Assembly: GCA_964371195.1 (NCBI GenBank)
Contig: CAYJLD010000002.1
Span: 1 to 64,000, forward strand
DNA length: 64,000 nt
Direction of reading: 5' to 3'
Source: CAYJAD01 sp964371195
GTDB taxonomy: Bacteria; Desulfobacterota; Desulfovibrionia; Desulfovibrionales; Desulfovibrionaceae
Shown here: one piece after another, positions 1 through 9,588 of the stretch
Layout of the letters: every line of letters starts with the position of its first letter
Position numbering within the stretch: position 1 is the stretch's first letter
Made by a program: the position numbers and the translations under genes
The notes under the pieces: generated by a model
What the model saw: the letters and a program-made list of their open reading frames with translations, nothing else
The model's database searches: none
Told to the model about the DNA's origin: nothing

Positions 1-129
1 GCCTCGGCAAAGAGTTCTGCTAGTAGTAATATTTTCTAAATCGGAATCACGTGACAAAAATGATATGTTATTTCGAATTAACTTTTTGAGAGTAAATAGC
101 ACTTTAGTTCCACTAGAAGCTCGGCTCAT
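1..129 (-). CDS. Possible 5' end of an unrecognised gene running off the left edge
   Basis: Read on the minus strand, an ATG at 129 opens a frame of 43 codons with no stop up to the window edge. The peptide begins MSRASSGTKV and is fairly basic. There is no clear Shine-Dalgarno before the ATG, and I recognise no family. It could be the start of a real gene that continues to the left, or a chance open frame in AT-rich DNA. Confidence 0.22.
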   Translation of the reverse strand, partial: MSRASSGTKVLFTLKKLIRNNISFLSRDSDLENITTSRTLCRG

Positions 130-499
130 GGCTTACAAAATCTTTTGCATTAGGTAACTTAAGAGTTTTAAGTAAGTCACTTGCAACGTAAGTCTGGTTG
201 CTTATACGCTGTACAGAGTTTTTCTTATTAAAAATGCCTTTATTCACACTTGGAAAATAGCTTATCATACTCTTAATTTATAGTATATTTATTTATCGTT
301 TTTAATGCTAACAAATTATTGTTTCTAATAATATTATTTTTCGCAATATCAATCGATTAACTACAATAATCAAAAAAACGTAATGAATACACTTGCAATT
401 TATATAAATTTTGACTAGTTAGAACCCTGACTTGCGATATATTTTTTGCAAAAAAAATCTAATTTTTATCCAAAATACTTTTATACTACACCCATAATT
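130..499. other. AT-rich intergenic stretch, no gene seen
   Basis: About 370 bases with stops in all frames and no strong coding, RNA or terminator signal that I can see. It presumably holds the promoter of the amidase-like gene at 500. A TTG at 446 is in frame with that gene, but the extra residues before the signal peptide look like untranslated leader. Confidence 0.5.
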
Positions 500-1273
500 A
501 TGAAAACAATTACCGTAAATTTTATAGTTTTTTACCTACTCTTTGCGCTAAGTTCATGGGCCAATGCAAAGCCAGATTTAGAGCTTTACCTTGGCAAACC
601 ATACTTTGCTAATCCACTCGGTGAAGGACCTAATAGCCCTTATGCAAAAGGGCCAATATTTAGGGATGATGGCTTTGACTGTACAACATATGTTGAAACA
701 GTCTTGGCTAAAGTCAAAGCAAAAAATTCTAAACAAGACTTCCTAAATAACATAAAGCAATTACGCTATATAGATGGCAAGGTAGACTTCTTTTCTCGAG
801 CTCATCTTATGGAATATCACTGGATACCTAATGCCATAAAGTATGAATTTATAAGCCCATACAACATAGCTGGTACAAAAAAAACCAATTTTCAACTTGG
901 TTTACGTCAATGGTTTTTAGAAAATAAAGAAGTAAAATTCAAAGACCAAACATATATTCAATTGGCCAAGCTCCAACCTACCCACATACAAACCAGTATT
1001 CCCTACATTCAATCAAAAAAAATTGACATCAAACTCTTAAATTCATTACCAAACTTTATGGTTGTTTTTTTTATTAAATCATTACCATCCCAAACTTGGC
1101 CAGGACAAAATCAAGAACAAGAATGCATCACACACATGGGACTACTAATAGATAAAAATCTATACCACGCAAGTCGTACTAACAAATCAGTTTCTCAAAT
1201 TAATCTAATAGATTACCTAAGAAATAAACCTTCGTTTATTGGGGTTAGTTTTTATAATGTAAACTACCCATAA
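500..1273 (+). CDS. DUF1460 / N-acetylmuramoyl-L-alanine amidase-like exported protein
   Basis: The protein resembles the DUF1460 group of NlpC/P60-type fold proteins, which are thought to act on cell-wall peptides outside the cytoplasm. The ATG at 500 is preferred because it directly begins a signal peptide (MKTITVNF, a hydrophobic core, then an ANA cleavage site); the in-frame TTG 54 bases upstream would bury it. The mature protein begins with the family hallmark around LGKPYFANPLGEG. A candidate nucleophile cysteine sits in FDCTTYVE, and candidate histidines sit in THMGLLID and YHASR near the C-terminus. It is about 257 residues and reads alone on the plus strand, about 210 bases ahead of the TolC gene. 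No Shine-Dalgarno is obvious. The family assignment is fairly secure; the substrate is unknown. Confidence 0.8.
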   Translation: MKTITVNFIVFYLLFALSSWANAKPDLELYLGKPYFANPLGEGPNSPYAKGPIFRDDGFDCTTYVETVLAKVKAKNSKQDFLNNIKQLRYIDGKVDFFSRAHLMEYHWIPNAIKYEFISPYNIAGTKKTNFQLGLRQWFLENKEVKFKDQTYIQLAKLQPTHIQTSIPYIQSKKIDIKLLNSLPNFMVVFFIKSLPSQTWPGQNQEQECITHMGLLIDKNLYHASRTNKSVSQINLIDYLRNKPSFIGVSFYNVNYP

Positions 1274-1481
1274 GTGTGTTCAAGTGCAAACTCATCACAA
1301 AAAATAAACTAAACATTATACATATAATACATTGAAATAATAATATTTATTTTATAGACTTTATCTCAAATAAGTCATAAAACCACAAAAATGTATTTTT
1401 TCATAAAAAAACTTGCTCAATTAAAACTTAAATGTTATTTGAAAACCATGGAAGTAAACATTAATACAAAAAGGGGTTGCT

Positions 1482-2915
1482 ATGTTAAAAAAAATACGTC
1501 CAATTTTATGTTTTTTATTTGTTCTTTTTATTGCAGTGCCGTGCTTTGCAGCTGCTGATAAATCTAAAGACAGAATGTGGGGTAATGGTAAAGCCAGTGG
1601 TGTTCCTTATGAACTTAAAGAACAAAATCCTACTGCAGGCCATGTTACTACCATGTCTGAAACTGTAAACTCTGTTATCAGGACTCATAAGTCTTTAAAG
1701 GCCATTCAAGAAAACAGAGTCACTGCCCAACAAGAACTCACTCGCTCCAAAGCAGGCTATGGTCCACGCTTGGATTTGACAGCCAGCGGGGGCATGAGCA
1801 ACTTAAGTGACTCTAGCACTCGCGCGTTAAATAAGCAAAGTAATTTCTATGGTGTAGGTCAAGTACAACTTTTACTTACCCAACCTATTTGGGATGGCTT
1901 TGCCACACGTAGCCGTGTACGTGCAAGCCAAGGCGTACTTGATTCAACCACTAGTCGTGTTATTGATAATGCAACAACACTTGCGCTTGATGGTATCATT
2001 GCACACGTTGACCTTATTTGGCGTCGCATAACTGTAGACTTATCTCAAGACAATGTAGCAACTCACGAAAGAATATTATCCCTCACACGTGACCGCGAAG
2101 CAACTGGTGCAGATACAATTGCCAACGTAACTCAAACTCAAGGTCGTTTAATTAATGCTTTGAGCACACTAGAAGACTCAAAAGCTTCACTTATTCAAGG
2201 TGAAGACTCTTATACACGCCTTACAGAGTTACCAGTTCCAACATCACTTGGTCCTATTAAACAACCTATAAAGATGTTTTCTAGCCCACAAGAAATTATT
2301 GACTATGCTAAAACTAATAATCCCAAAATTATTGCATACCTAGCAGATGTTCGTACAGCACAAGCTAACAAAGAACTCACTGAATCTGCATTTTATCCAA
2401 CCATCAATATTGAAGCTGGACCAAGCTTTTCTACAACTGGTTACAGAAACACCGATAGTGAAGATTATTGGACTTCAGGCATGGACGTTTTTGGAACTAT
2501 GCGTTGGAACTTATTTAACAGCGGTGCAGACTTAGCTGGAAGCAAAGCAGATGCTGCACGTGTGCGTGAAGCTAGATATACTGCCAATAGTTTCCTTGAT
2601 GATCTAACTCTACAAATTAATAATTCCTGGACTGACTACCAAACAGCTGTAACTCAGCTTTCTTATCACTTAGAAGCCATCGGTTACAACATACAAACTC
2701 GTGACTTATATATGGAGCAATTCCTCATTGGGCAACGTACACTATTAGACGTACTTGATGCTGAAAGTGAATTATATAACTCTGAAATTCAAGCTGTTAC
2801 TGCCCGTGCCAACATCATTATTAGTGCCTATACACTATATGCATTAGCTGGCATGCTTCTTCCTGAGCTGCAAATCCCAGCAGAACAAGTATTAGTGGTA
2901 CCTGCTGCTCAATAA
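1482..2915 (+). CDS. TolC-family outer-membrane channel of a type I secretion system
   Basis: This 477-residue protein has a signal peptide (MLKKIRPIL, hydrophobic core, ending near CFAAA) followed by the two alpha-helical hairpin repeats expected of TolC/AggA/LapE proteins. The second repeat is marked by the typical C-terminal segments QFLIGQRTLLDVLDAE and ITARAN-like residues. Such trimers form the outer-membrane exit duct for ABC-HlyD exporters. The start is supported by AGGGG seven bases before the ATG. The gene is followed by a perfect intrinsic terminator, so it is probably transcribed separately from the ABC/HlyD pair that begins about 380 bases downstream. Its position makes it the likely partner of that pair. 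It could also serve other tripartite pumps in the cell. Confidence 0.93.
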   Translation: MLKKIRPILCFLFVLFIAVPCFAAADKSKDRMWGNGKASGVPYELKEQNPTAGHVTTMSETVNSVIRTHKSLKAIQENRVTAQQELTRSKAGYGPRLDLTASGGMSNLSDSSTRALNKQSNFYGVGQVQLLLTQPIWDGFATRSRVRASQGVLDSTTSRVIDNATTLALDGIIAHVDLIWRRITVDLSQDNVATHERILSLTRDREATGADTIANVTQTQGRLINALSTLEDSKASLIQGEDSYTRLTELPVPTSLGPIKQPIKMFSSPQEIIDYAKTNNPKIIAYLADVRTAQANKELTESAFYPTINIEAGPSFSTTGYRNTDSEDYWTSGMDVFGTMRWNLFNSGADLAGSKADAARVREARYTANSFLDDLTLQINNSWTDYQTAVTQLSYHLEAIGYNIQTRDLYMEQFLIGQRTLLDVLDAESELYNSEIQAVTARANIIISAYTLYALAGMLLPELQIPAEQVLVVPAAQ

Positions 2916-2935
2916 TTATTAATAGAAATGTACTT

Positions 2936-2972
2936 AAAAGGTCGGCTTTGCTTTGAAAAGCCGACCTTTTTT
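2936..2972 (+). terminator. Intrinsic terminator after tolC-like gene
   Basis: A perfect 14-bp stem (2936-2949 with 2957-2970) and a 7-base loop end in a run of six T. The GC-rich stem core is GGTCGGC/GCCGACC. It lies 20 bases after the stop codon and should end transcription before the ABC exporter gene. Confidence 0.93.
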
Positions 2973-3227
2973 AATAATAATCCAGCAAATGCCAACTGCA
3001 GGCTCAAAATTACAAAATCATGATTATTTAAAAATTAAAAACCATAAAGATTTGTAATTTTACCTGTATACAATGCACAACAAACTTTAGTGAATATATA
3101 AACAAAAAAATTGATTAGCTAAATATACAAATTAGTAAAAATTACTTTTTCAAAAAAACATAGTAAAAAGCTAAGAAAAACTAATAAGAAAATATAGGAC
3201 TTATTTGAAAGCTTGACTAACAAATAG

Positions 3228-3256
3228 TTGACAGACATAGATTTTATTCTTATCTT
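3228..3256 (+). promoter_or_regulatory. Predicted sigma-70 promoter of the type I secretion operon
   Basis: A consensus -35 TTGACA at 3228-3233, a 17-base spacer and a -10-like TATCTT at 3251-3256 would start RNA near 3263. The TTG of the -35 box also opens an in-frame extension of the ABC gene. The ATG at 3294, with GAGG in front of it, fits far better as the translation start, so I read this segment as promoter rather than coding. Confidence 0.6.
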
Positions 3257-3293
3257 TGATACACAAGACAACCTTTACGCACGAGGCAGATTT

Positions 3294-6056
3294 ATGTCTA
3301 AAGACGATGCTAACAATGCGCAAAAGGATTTGAATTCTAAAAATAGCAATAATCAAAGTCCTTCTGTATTTGATGATATTTTTAATTCACAAACCGTAAC
3401 AGACAATATACCTACAAACCTAGCTAAGAATGCAACAGAAAATGTAGCAAATATTGCTAAAAGTAAAGTGGGAGTTAGATCAACTCCACTTGCACCAATT
3501 GCAAGCTCAGATCTACAAGGGGCACAAAGCATAATGTCAAATAATAAAAAAATAAATAATACACCAGCACCAGCGTCAAACGATGCAAATGCCACAACTA
3601 GTGCTAAAAACCAAGCACAGCCTGTAGTAAATAATACTCAAGCTGAAGCTGCTTCTAGCTCGGTTGAACAAAGTAAGTCTGAGCAAAATGTGCCTACAGC
3701 AGCGCCTAAGGACACTTTGCAAACTACTTCTGCCTCTAAGGTACCGCAAGTAGACCAAGGCTCACAACCAAGTCCTACACCTAATGCGAATGAGCCAAGC
3801 CAAGATGAACAAAAAGAAGCGGCTGCTAATCCAAACCTAACACCTAAGGATAGTGAAGGGTTTGCACAATTATCTCCATCCGAAGTGGACTTTATACCAC
3901 CTTTATTGCGTAGTTTAAGTACCTTAATGCGCTTACGTGGTAAAAACATTTCACCACAATTCTTATATGCTGGCCTTGCTGGAGTAGGTGAAGTAACACC
4001 AGGTGAATGCATGCGTGCAGCAGCTCGTGTAGGTCTACAGGCGCGCATTATTCCACGTAACAGCATACAAGACATCTCTCCCATGACCCTGCCTTGTGTT
4101 TTACTTTTGCAAAATGGGCGTTCATGTGTACTGACAGCCTTTAAGCGTCAAGTGGCCACGGTTATATTTCCAGAATCTGGTGAAGAGCCATATCAAGTTA
4201 ATATTGATACATTAAACAAAGATTACACTGGATATGCAGCTTTTGGTTCCATAGAAAAAAAGGCTGACAGACGTATTGATACATTTAGACATGAAGGTGG
4301 AAAACGGTGGTTTTGGGATGCCATTAAGCACTATGGACCAATTTATCGCCATGCTGCTTTTGCTAGTGTGATAATTAACCTTATTGCGCTTGGTAGTCCA
4401 TTATTCGTCATGAATGTTTATGACCGTGTTGTACCTAACCATGCTTTAGAGACCCTATGGGTTTTAGCTTTAGGTATAACTCTTGCGTATTTATTTGACT
4501 TTTTATTAAGAACATTACGCAATTACTTTGTTGATACTGCTGGTCGTAATGCTGACGTAGTAATTTCTAGTATGCTAGTTGATAAAGTTCTAACCATGCA
4601 GCTTGATCACAAACCAGAATCCACAGGGGCACTTGTTAATAATGTGCGTGAATTTGAGGCCTTGCGTGAGTTTTTTAGCTCATCAACTCTACTTTCATGC
4701 ATAGACCTACCCTTCTTGGTATTATTCTTACTCTGCCTAAGCTTTATTGGTGGACCGTTAGTTCTTTTACCTCTCATAGCCATGCCCATTATGTTTGGGG
4801 CTGGATTTATCTTACAATCTTTAGCCAAACGAGCGGCCGAAAAAAGCTATGCCCAAAGTATGCATAAAAATGCCCTACTGACTGAAATGGTAAATGGACT
4901 TGAAACCCTAAAGTGTTGTCAAGGTGAAAACCGTATGCAACGTGTGTGGGAGACAGTGGTAGAAAACTCCGCACAAGCCAATGCTGAAACCAAGAAATAT
5001 GGTTCATTAGCTGTTGGATTTTCAGTATTTATTACTCAATTTGTTACTGTTGGCATGGTGGTTTGGGGTGTATATTTAATTTCTGAAGGCACTTTAACCA
5101 TGGGTGGCCTTATTGGTAGTAATATTTTAGCTGGTCGTGCCATGGCTCCTTTAATGCAAATGGCAGGACTTATTACACGTTACCAAAATTCACGCATTTC
5201 GCTTGACGCTTTAAATATGCTTATGGCTCTGCCTTCAGAAGATAGACAAGCCCAAGCTACTGTGGACTTTGGCCCCTTGCAACCATCGTTTACCTTTGAA
5301 AATGTAAGTTTTGCCTATCCTAACTCAGCGCGTACCGCCGTTGACAACCTATCCTTACACATAGAACCAGGTGAAAAAGTTGGTGTTATTGGGCGTATGG
5401 GCTCAGGTAAATCTACATTAATACGCTTACTTATTGGCTTATATCAACCCAAGGATGGTGCAGTAAAATTTGGTGGGGTTGATATTCGTCAGCTAGCTGG
5501 TGCAGATTTACGTGCAAGAGTTGGTTTTGCCCCGCAAGATACTGTACTTTTTTATGGTAGTATACGCGACAATATTGTACTTGGAGATCCAAGTGTAAAC
5601 GATTTACGTACTATTAGAGCGGCCAATTTATCTGGGGTAATTGAATTTGTGCGCACCAACCCTGAAGGCTTTGGGGCACAAGTTGGAGAGCAAGGTAAAT
5701 CCCTTTCAGGTGGTCAACGTCAAGCAATTGGTTTAGCAAGAGCCCTTGTGCGTGACCCAGAAGTGCTTATATTAGATGAACCAACAAGTAATATGGATAC
5801 ATCTTCTGAACAAGCCGTGCAATCACGCCTTATGAAGATAATGAAATATAAAACTTTGATACTTGTAACCCACCGCATGAGCATGCTTAAAATGGTGGAC
5901 AGACTAATTGTTATGGATCAAGGGCGTATTGTTGCTGATGGTCCCAAGGACGAAGTTATACAAAAATTACGCTCAGCAATTCCACAAGCTGCTAGGCAAA
6001 ATGCAGAGGTTAGTGACTTAACTGCACAAGCAGCAAAGGTAGCACAAAATAGCTAA
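3294..6056 (+). CDS. Type I secretion ABC exporter (LapB/RtxB-type), permease-ATPase fusion
   Basis: This is the inner-membrane motor of a type I secretion system. The first 190 or so residues are an unusual low-complexity stretch rich in N, Q, S, A, P and E. A C39-peptidase-like domain follows (about 200-330) with no catalytic cysteine in the expected place, as in RTX and Lap exporters that do not cleave their cargo. Then come a six-helix ABC membrane domain (about 350-640) and an ATPase domain with Walker A GRMGSGKST near residue 700, signature LSGGQRQ near 803 and Walker B VLILDEPT near 825. The start chosen is the ATG with GAGG in front (920 residues). It is 16 bases upstream of the HlyD gene. 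The substrate is probably a large adhesin, inferred from the LapG-like neighbour. Confidence 0.93.
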   Translation: MSKDDANNAQKDLNSKNSNNQSPSVFDDIFNSQTVTDNIPTNLAKNATENVANIAKSKVGVRSTPLAPIASSDLQGAQSIMSNNKKINNTPAPASNDANATTSAKNQAQPVVNNTQAEAASSSVEQSKSEQNVPTAAPKDTLQTTSASKVPQVDQGSQPSPTPNANEPSQDEQKEAAANPNLTPKDSEGFAQLSPSEVDFIPPLLRSLSTLMRLRGKNISPQFLYAGLAGVGEVTPGECMRAAARVGLQARIIPRNSIQDISPMTLPCVLLLQNGRSCVLTAFKRQVATVIFPESGEEPYQVNIDTLNKDYTGYAAFGSIEKKADRRIDTFRHEGGKRWFWDAIKHYGPIYRHAAFASVIINLIALGSPLFVMNVYDRVVPNHALETLWVLALGITLAYLFDFLLRTLRNYFVDTAGRNADVVISSMLVDKVLTMQLDHKPESTGALVNNVREFEALREFFSSSTLLSCIDLPFLVLFLLCLSFIGGPLVLLPLIAMPIMFGAGFILQSLAKRAAEKSYAQSMHKNALLTEMVNGLETLKCCQGENRMQRVWETVVENSAQANAETKKYGSLAVGFSVFITQFVTVGMVVWGVYLISEGTLTMGGLIGSNILAGRAMAPLMQMAGLITRYQNSRISLDALNMLMALPSEDRQAQATVDFGPLQPSFTFENVSFAYPNSARTAVDNLSLHIEPGEKVGVIGRMGSGKSTLIRLLIGLYQPKDGAVKFGGVDIRQLAGADLRARVGFAPQDTVLFYGSIRDNIVLGDPSVNDLRTIRAANLSGVIEFVRTNPEGFGAQVGEQGKSLSGGQRQAIGLARALVRDPEVLILDEPTSNMDTSSEQAVQSRLMKIMKYKTLILVTHRMSMLKMVDRLIVMDQGRIVADGPKDEVIQKLRSAIPQAARQNAEVSDLTAQAAKVAQNS

Positions 6057-6072
6057 TTAATTCGAGGTTGTT

Positions 6073-7497
6073 ATGCAAAATAATCAAAATGGAGGCTTTT
6101 TTTCGGGCCTTAGAAACTTTATACAAATGCTTAAGGATGGCGCGTCATCAACAAATTTTGACCAAGATAATCAACGCCAAAAACTTGATACTTCTGAGCT
6201 AGCCTATGCCGATGTGGTGGAAGCAGCTATGCAGCGTAAACCCACTATGCAAGCGCGCTTATTATCACTTGCTACAGGACTTTTTATTGCTATATTCATT
6301 GCTTGGGCAGCTTGGGCAGAGGTAGACGAAGTAACGCGTGCTGAAGGTAAGGTTATTGCTTCACAACGCACGCAGATTATTCAAAACCTTGAGGGTGGTA
6401 TCTTGCAAGATATTTTGGTGCGTGAAGGTCAAATCATCACCAAGGGCACACCATTAGCCCGTATTGATAACGAAATGGCAGCCAGTACTTATAGAGATGC
6501 ACTTAGCAAATCGCTTGAACATACAGCTGCAATTATACGCCTAGAATCAGAGCTTACAGACGTTGAGCCAGTTTATCCTGAAGAAATTGTTCGTGATGCT
6601 CCGCAGGTTATTGCAGACCAAAATTCAGCCCTTGCTGCACGTAAACTACAACGTGATAGTGAAATTATTGTATTAAAATCTCAATATGAGCAACGCCTTC
6701 AAGAGGTTGAAGAACAACAAGCTCGTAAACGCTCAGTTGACCGTAATTTAGCTTTAGCCATTGAGCAACGTAATACTGTATTGCCACTACTTAAGCGTAA
6801 GAATTATTCACGCATTGAATTCTTAAATTTGGAACAAGAAGTTGCCAATCTTGAGGGTGAGCTTGAAGGGCTGACTGTATCTATACCCAAGGCTCAAGCT
6901 GCCGCTGATGAAGCTTTGCAACGTATTGCTTTTCGTGAGGCTGAACTTGACACAGCCATTACCGAAGAGATTAATGAGCGCCGTGCTGAGCTCAATTCAC
7001 TAAAAGAAACTATTTCGGCCGGTAGTGACCGTGTCACTCGTACTGTAGTGCGCTCGCCAGTCAATGGTACAATACAACAAATTCATCTTAACACTCTTGG
7101 CGGTGTTGTAAAACCTGGTGAAGCCATAATGGAAGTTGTGCCTATTGATGATACACTATTAGTGGAAGTTAGAGTGCGCCCCTCAGATGTTGCTTTTTTA
7201 CACCCAGACCAAAAAGCTATGCTCAAATTTTCCGCCTATGACTTTGGTGTTTATGGTGGGCTTGATGGTGTTCTTGAACAAATAAGTGCTGATACTATTG
7301 AAGATAAACAAGGTGAGGTTTTTTATCTTGCCAAGTTACGTACTAATAAAACCGGAATTACACATCGGGGAGAAATCTTACCTATTATTCCAGGTATGAC
7401 TGCAACAGCAGACATTCTCACCGGACGTAAGACCATTCTCGATTATATACTAAAACCCATTCTCAAAGCACAACAAAACGCACTACGCGAAAGGTAG
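6073..7497 (+). CDS. HlyD-family membrane fusion protein of the type I secretion system (LapC-type)
   Basis: The periplasmic adaptor links the ABC exporter to a TolC channel. About 60 cytoplasmic residues precede one membrane helix (about 62-82). A split lipoyl/barrel-sandwich domain follows, with its first half near residues 95-135 (EGKVIAS, QNLEGGILQDILVREGQ). A long alpha-helical hairpin runs from about 150 to 320, and the second half closes at VRSPVNGTIQQIHLNTLGG. The C-terminal beta domain has the usual GMTATADILTGRKTILDYILKPI ending in shortened form. At 474 residues it has normal length. It follows the ABC gene by 16 bases with an AGG-type ribosome site and is six bases ahead of the next gene, so the genes form one operon. 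Confidence 0.94.
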   Translation: MQNNQNGGFFSGLRNFIQMLKDGASSTNFDQDNQRQKLDTSELAYADVVEAAMQRKPTMQARLLSLATGLFIAIFIAWAAWAEVDEVTRAEGKVIASQRTQIIQNLEGGILQDILVREGQIITKGTPLARIDNEMAASTYRDALSKSLEHTAAIIRLESELTDVEPVYPEEIVRDAPQVIADQNSALAARKLQRDSEIIVLKSQYEQRLQEVEEQQARKRSVDRNLALAIEQRNTVLPLLKRKNYSRIEFLNLEQEVANLEGELEGLTVSIPKAQAAADEALQRIAFREAELDTAITEEINERRAELNSLKETISAGSDRVTRTVVRSPVNGTIQQIHLNTLGGVVKPGEAIMEVVPIDDTLLVEVRVRPSDVAFLHPDQKAMLKFSAYDFGVYGGLDGVLEQISADTIEDKQGEVFYLAKLRTNKTGITHRGEILPIIPGMTATADILTGRKTILDYILKPILKAQQNALRER

Positions 7498-7503
7498 AAT
7501 GGT

Positions 7504-9576
7504 ATGCGCCAAAATAAGTCTGGCAAAAAAGTTCATTATCGTAGCTTTTGGCTACTTGGTTTATTAATGGTAGCTCTACTCGGTGTTACCTCCATGTTTG
7601 CAATGTACACCACAAATTATGTGGCACAAAGCATGGAGCAAAACCTTGCTATTACCCTAACATCTAATGCCAAGGGTAAGACTGAAGCTATTAACTTGTG
7701 GCTTACAACTATTGACCAAGACACAAAACGTTTTGTGGATCGTGATATGATTCGCTTGTTTTGTGCTGAGTCAGTATTAAAAGCTCAAGGTAGTGCTACA
7801 TCCACTCAGCTAGGGCAAATGGAAGCATTGCAAGAAGATACTGGAAAACTTGAAAATATTCGTGACCTTATCATTCAGCAGCTCATGACATTTATTGAAA
7901 CTACAAGCTTTACTGCTGGAGGTATTTGGGATGCTAACTTAAAGAGTTTACTTTTTACCAATGGTTTAGAGGAAACTCTTTCAGAAGAACAAAAAGTACT
8001 AGTTGAGCAAACCTTAAATACTGGTGAAGTTACATTTTCTAATGTGCATGATGGATTAGCTGGGCTTATGATTACTATGGTCTATCCCATATTCCCACCA
8101 GAATACACTGAACTTCCAAAAGAAAGAGCTGTTGCTACCTTGCTACTTGAAATACCTCTTGAAGCTCCCATATCTAAAATATTTAAAGGTGCAGAAGATA
8201 AAAATCAAGAGGCAACACCATATCGCCTATTCCAATGGACTGCACAAAGTAGTGCTTTACAGTTCATTAATTTAGAAACAGGTCAACTGATCACTTTTGA
8301 TGAGTGGAAAACCCCAAAAAACGAAGAACTGCCTATTATGAAGCGCGTACTGCCAGACGGTAGTTTTGTTTACTCTCTTGGTATACCAATAGCCAATAAA
8401 AATCTATTGGTTAGTAGCGAAGAACCTGCTCACATTGCAGAAGACTTTTATGCTAATTTCCGTAACTTTATGATTATATTTGTGGCAGGGGCCATCATAG
8501 TTACTGGCCTTTTACTTTGGGCTTGTTGGTGGTTCTTTGTGGGAAGGTATGAGCGTAAGGTTGAAGCCAGCATGCGTAAGCTCAATGAAGACGTGAATAC
8601 GCAGCAACAAATTATTGATAGTATTAATGCTACTCTGACTGACGGTGTTGTTTTAACAGATACACTGGGTAATATTATATATTCCAATGCAAGTTTTGCT
8701 AAAATGGTCTATCATGAAAATAGTGATGACATTGTTGGATTTAAGATGGGTAGCATACTTAATCCAGATGCGGCTGAAATGCTCCAAAATCACCTCGATA
8801 GAGTGGTTAGATCTGAAAAAGATCATGATTTTGAAGAAAAACTTACCATACAAGGCAAGGATGTGTATTGGCAAGCAATATACAGTCCATACTTTGGAGA
8901 TCACGAACATGTAAGTGGTGTAGTTGCTGTTTACCGCGATACAACAAAGATGGTGGAAGAACGTGAAGCCGAACAAGCCAGAATTGAGCAACTAATTCAA
9001 GTACTAACCATGTCGGTTGGCTTGGTAAACCCATATCTTAGAGGTCACTCCATGCATATGGGAGAGTTGGCAGAAAACATTGCTAAACTCATGGAATGCA
9101 CTAAGGAAGAGCAAAAAACCATTGGCATGGCTGCTGCGTTAAGCCAAATGGGTATGATTAGTTTACCTAAAGAAATTATTAATAAAAAAGGTGCACTAAC
9201 AGATGAAGAACGTGAAATCATGAAAACTCACGTTTCAAAAACATGTGATATGCTAGCTGACTTTGACTTTGGCCTCCCAGTACAAGAAACCATACTTCAA
9301 ATGAATGAAAACATGGATGGTAGCGGATATCCACGTCAATTAAAAGGCGATCAAATTAGCATGAATGCGCGTATCTTACACTTAGCAAACTCATTTTGCG
9401 CCATTTTGCGCCCAAGAGTATATAGGCAAGCTAGAAGCTTAAGCGATACCATAGCAATTCTCGACAAAGAACAAAATATTTACGATTTCGAAGTATTGAA
9501 AATGTTAAAGGTATTTGTCATAAGCCCAGAAGGAAAAGTTTTTGTAAATAAATTACAACGTAAACACGCAAAGTAA
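7504..9576 (+). CDS. Membrane sensor with PAS and degenerate HD-GYP-like domain (paralogue 1)
   Basis: Two membrane helices (about 14-35 and 321-345) enclose a roughly 285-residue periplasmic sensor region. The cytoplasmic part holds a linker helix, a PAS domain (about 370-480) and an HD-GYP-like domain (about 500-660). Several signatures remain: the first histidine in RGHSMHMGEL, a THV histidine, DGSGYP, and the final RPRVYRQARS. The defining HD pair is replaced (LSQMGM where LHDIGK is expected), and the HHE motif reads MNEN. Cyclic-di-GMP hydrolysis is therefore unlikely; ligand sensing is an inference. It follows the HlyD gene by six bases and has a second copy downstream (11526). By position it is a candidate for the signalling receptor that controls the LapG-like protease. 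Confidence 0.85.
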   Translation: MRQNKSGKKVHYRSFWLLGLLMVALLGVTSMFAMYTTNYVAQSMEQNLAITLTSNAKGKTEAINLWLTTIDQDTKRFVDRDMIRLFCAESVLKAQGSATSTQLGQMEALQEDTGKLENIRDLIIQQLMTFIETTSFTAGGIWDANLKSLLFTNGLEETLSEEQKVLVEQTLNTGEVTFSNVHDGLAGLMITMVYPIFPPEYTELPKERAVATLLLEIPLEAPISKIFKGAEDKNQEATPYRLFQWTAQSSALQFINLETGQLITFDEWKTPKNEELPIMKRVLPDGSFVYSLGIPIANKNLLVSSEEPAHIAEDFYANFRNFMIIFVAGAIIVTGLLLWACWWFFVGRYERKVEASMRKLNEDVNTQQQIIDSINATLTDGVVLTDTLGNIIYSNASFAKMVYHENSDDIVGFKMGSILNPDAAEMLQNHLDRVVRSEKDHDFEEKLTIQGKDVYWQAIYSPYFGDHEHVSGVVAVYRDTTKMVEEREAEQARIEQLIQVLTMSVGLVNPYLRGHSMHMGELAENIAKLMECTKEEQKTIGMAAALSQMGMISLPKEIINKKGALTDEEREIMKTHVSKTCDMLADFDFGLPVQETILQMNENMDGSGYPRQLKGDQISMNARILHLANSFCAILRPRVYRQARSLSDTIAILDKEQNIYDFEVLKMLKVFVISPEGKVFVNKLQRKHAK

Positions 9577-9588
9577 TAGGGGAATGAT

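Noticed and set aside
446..499. TTG-initiated extension of the amidase-like gene
   Set aside because: It would place 18 residues before a clear signal peptide, and there is no ribosome site; the ATG at 500 fits better.
3638..4084. Minus-strand open frame of 148 codons under the ABC exporter
   Set aside because: It lies wholly inside a strongly supported gene, shows no family motif, and its cysteine-rich make-up mirrors the codons of the opposite strand.
8653..8991. Minus-strand open frame inside the first sensor gene
   Set aside because: Fully covered by the PAS region of a well supported gene; no ribosome site or motif.
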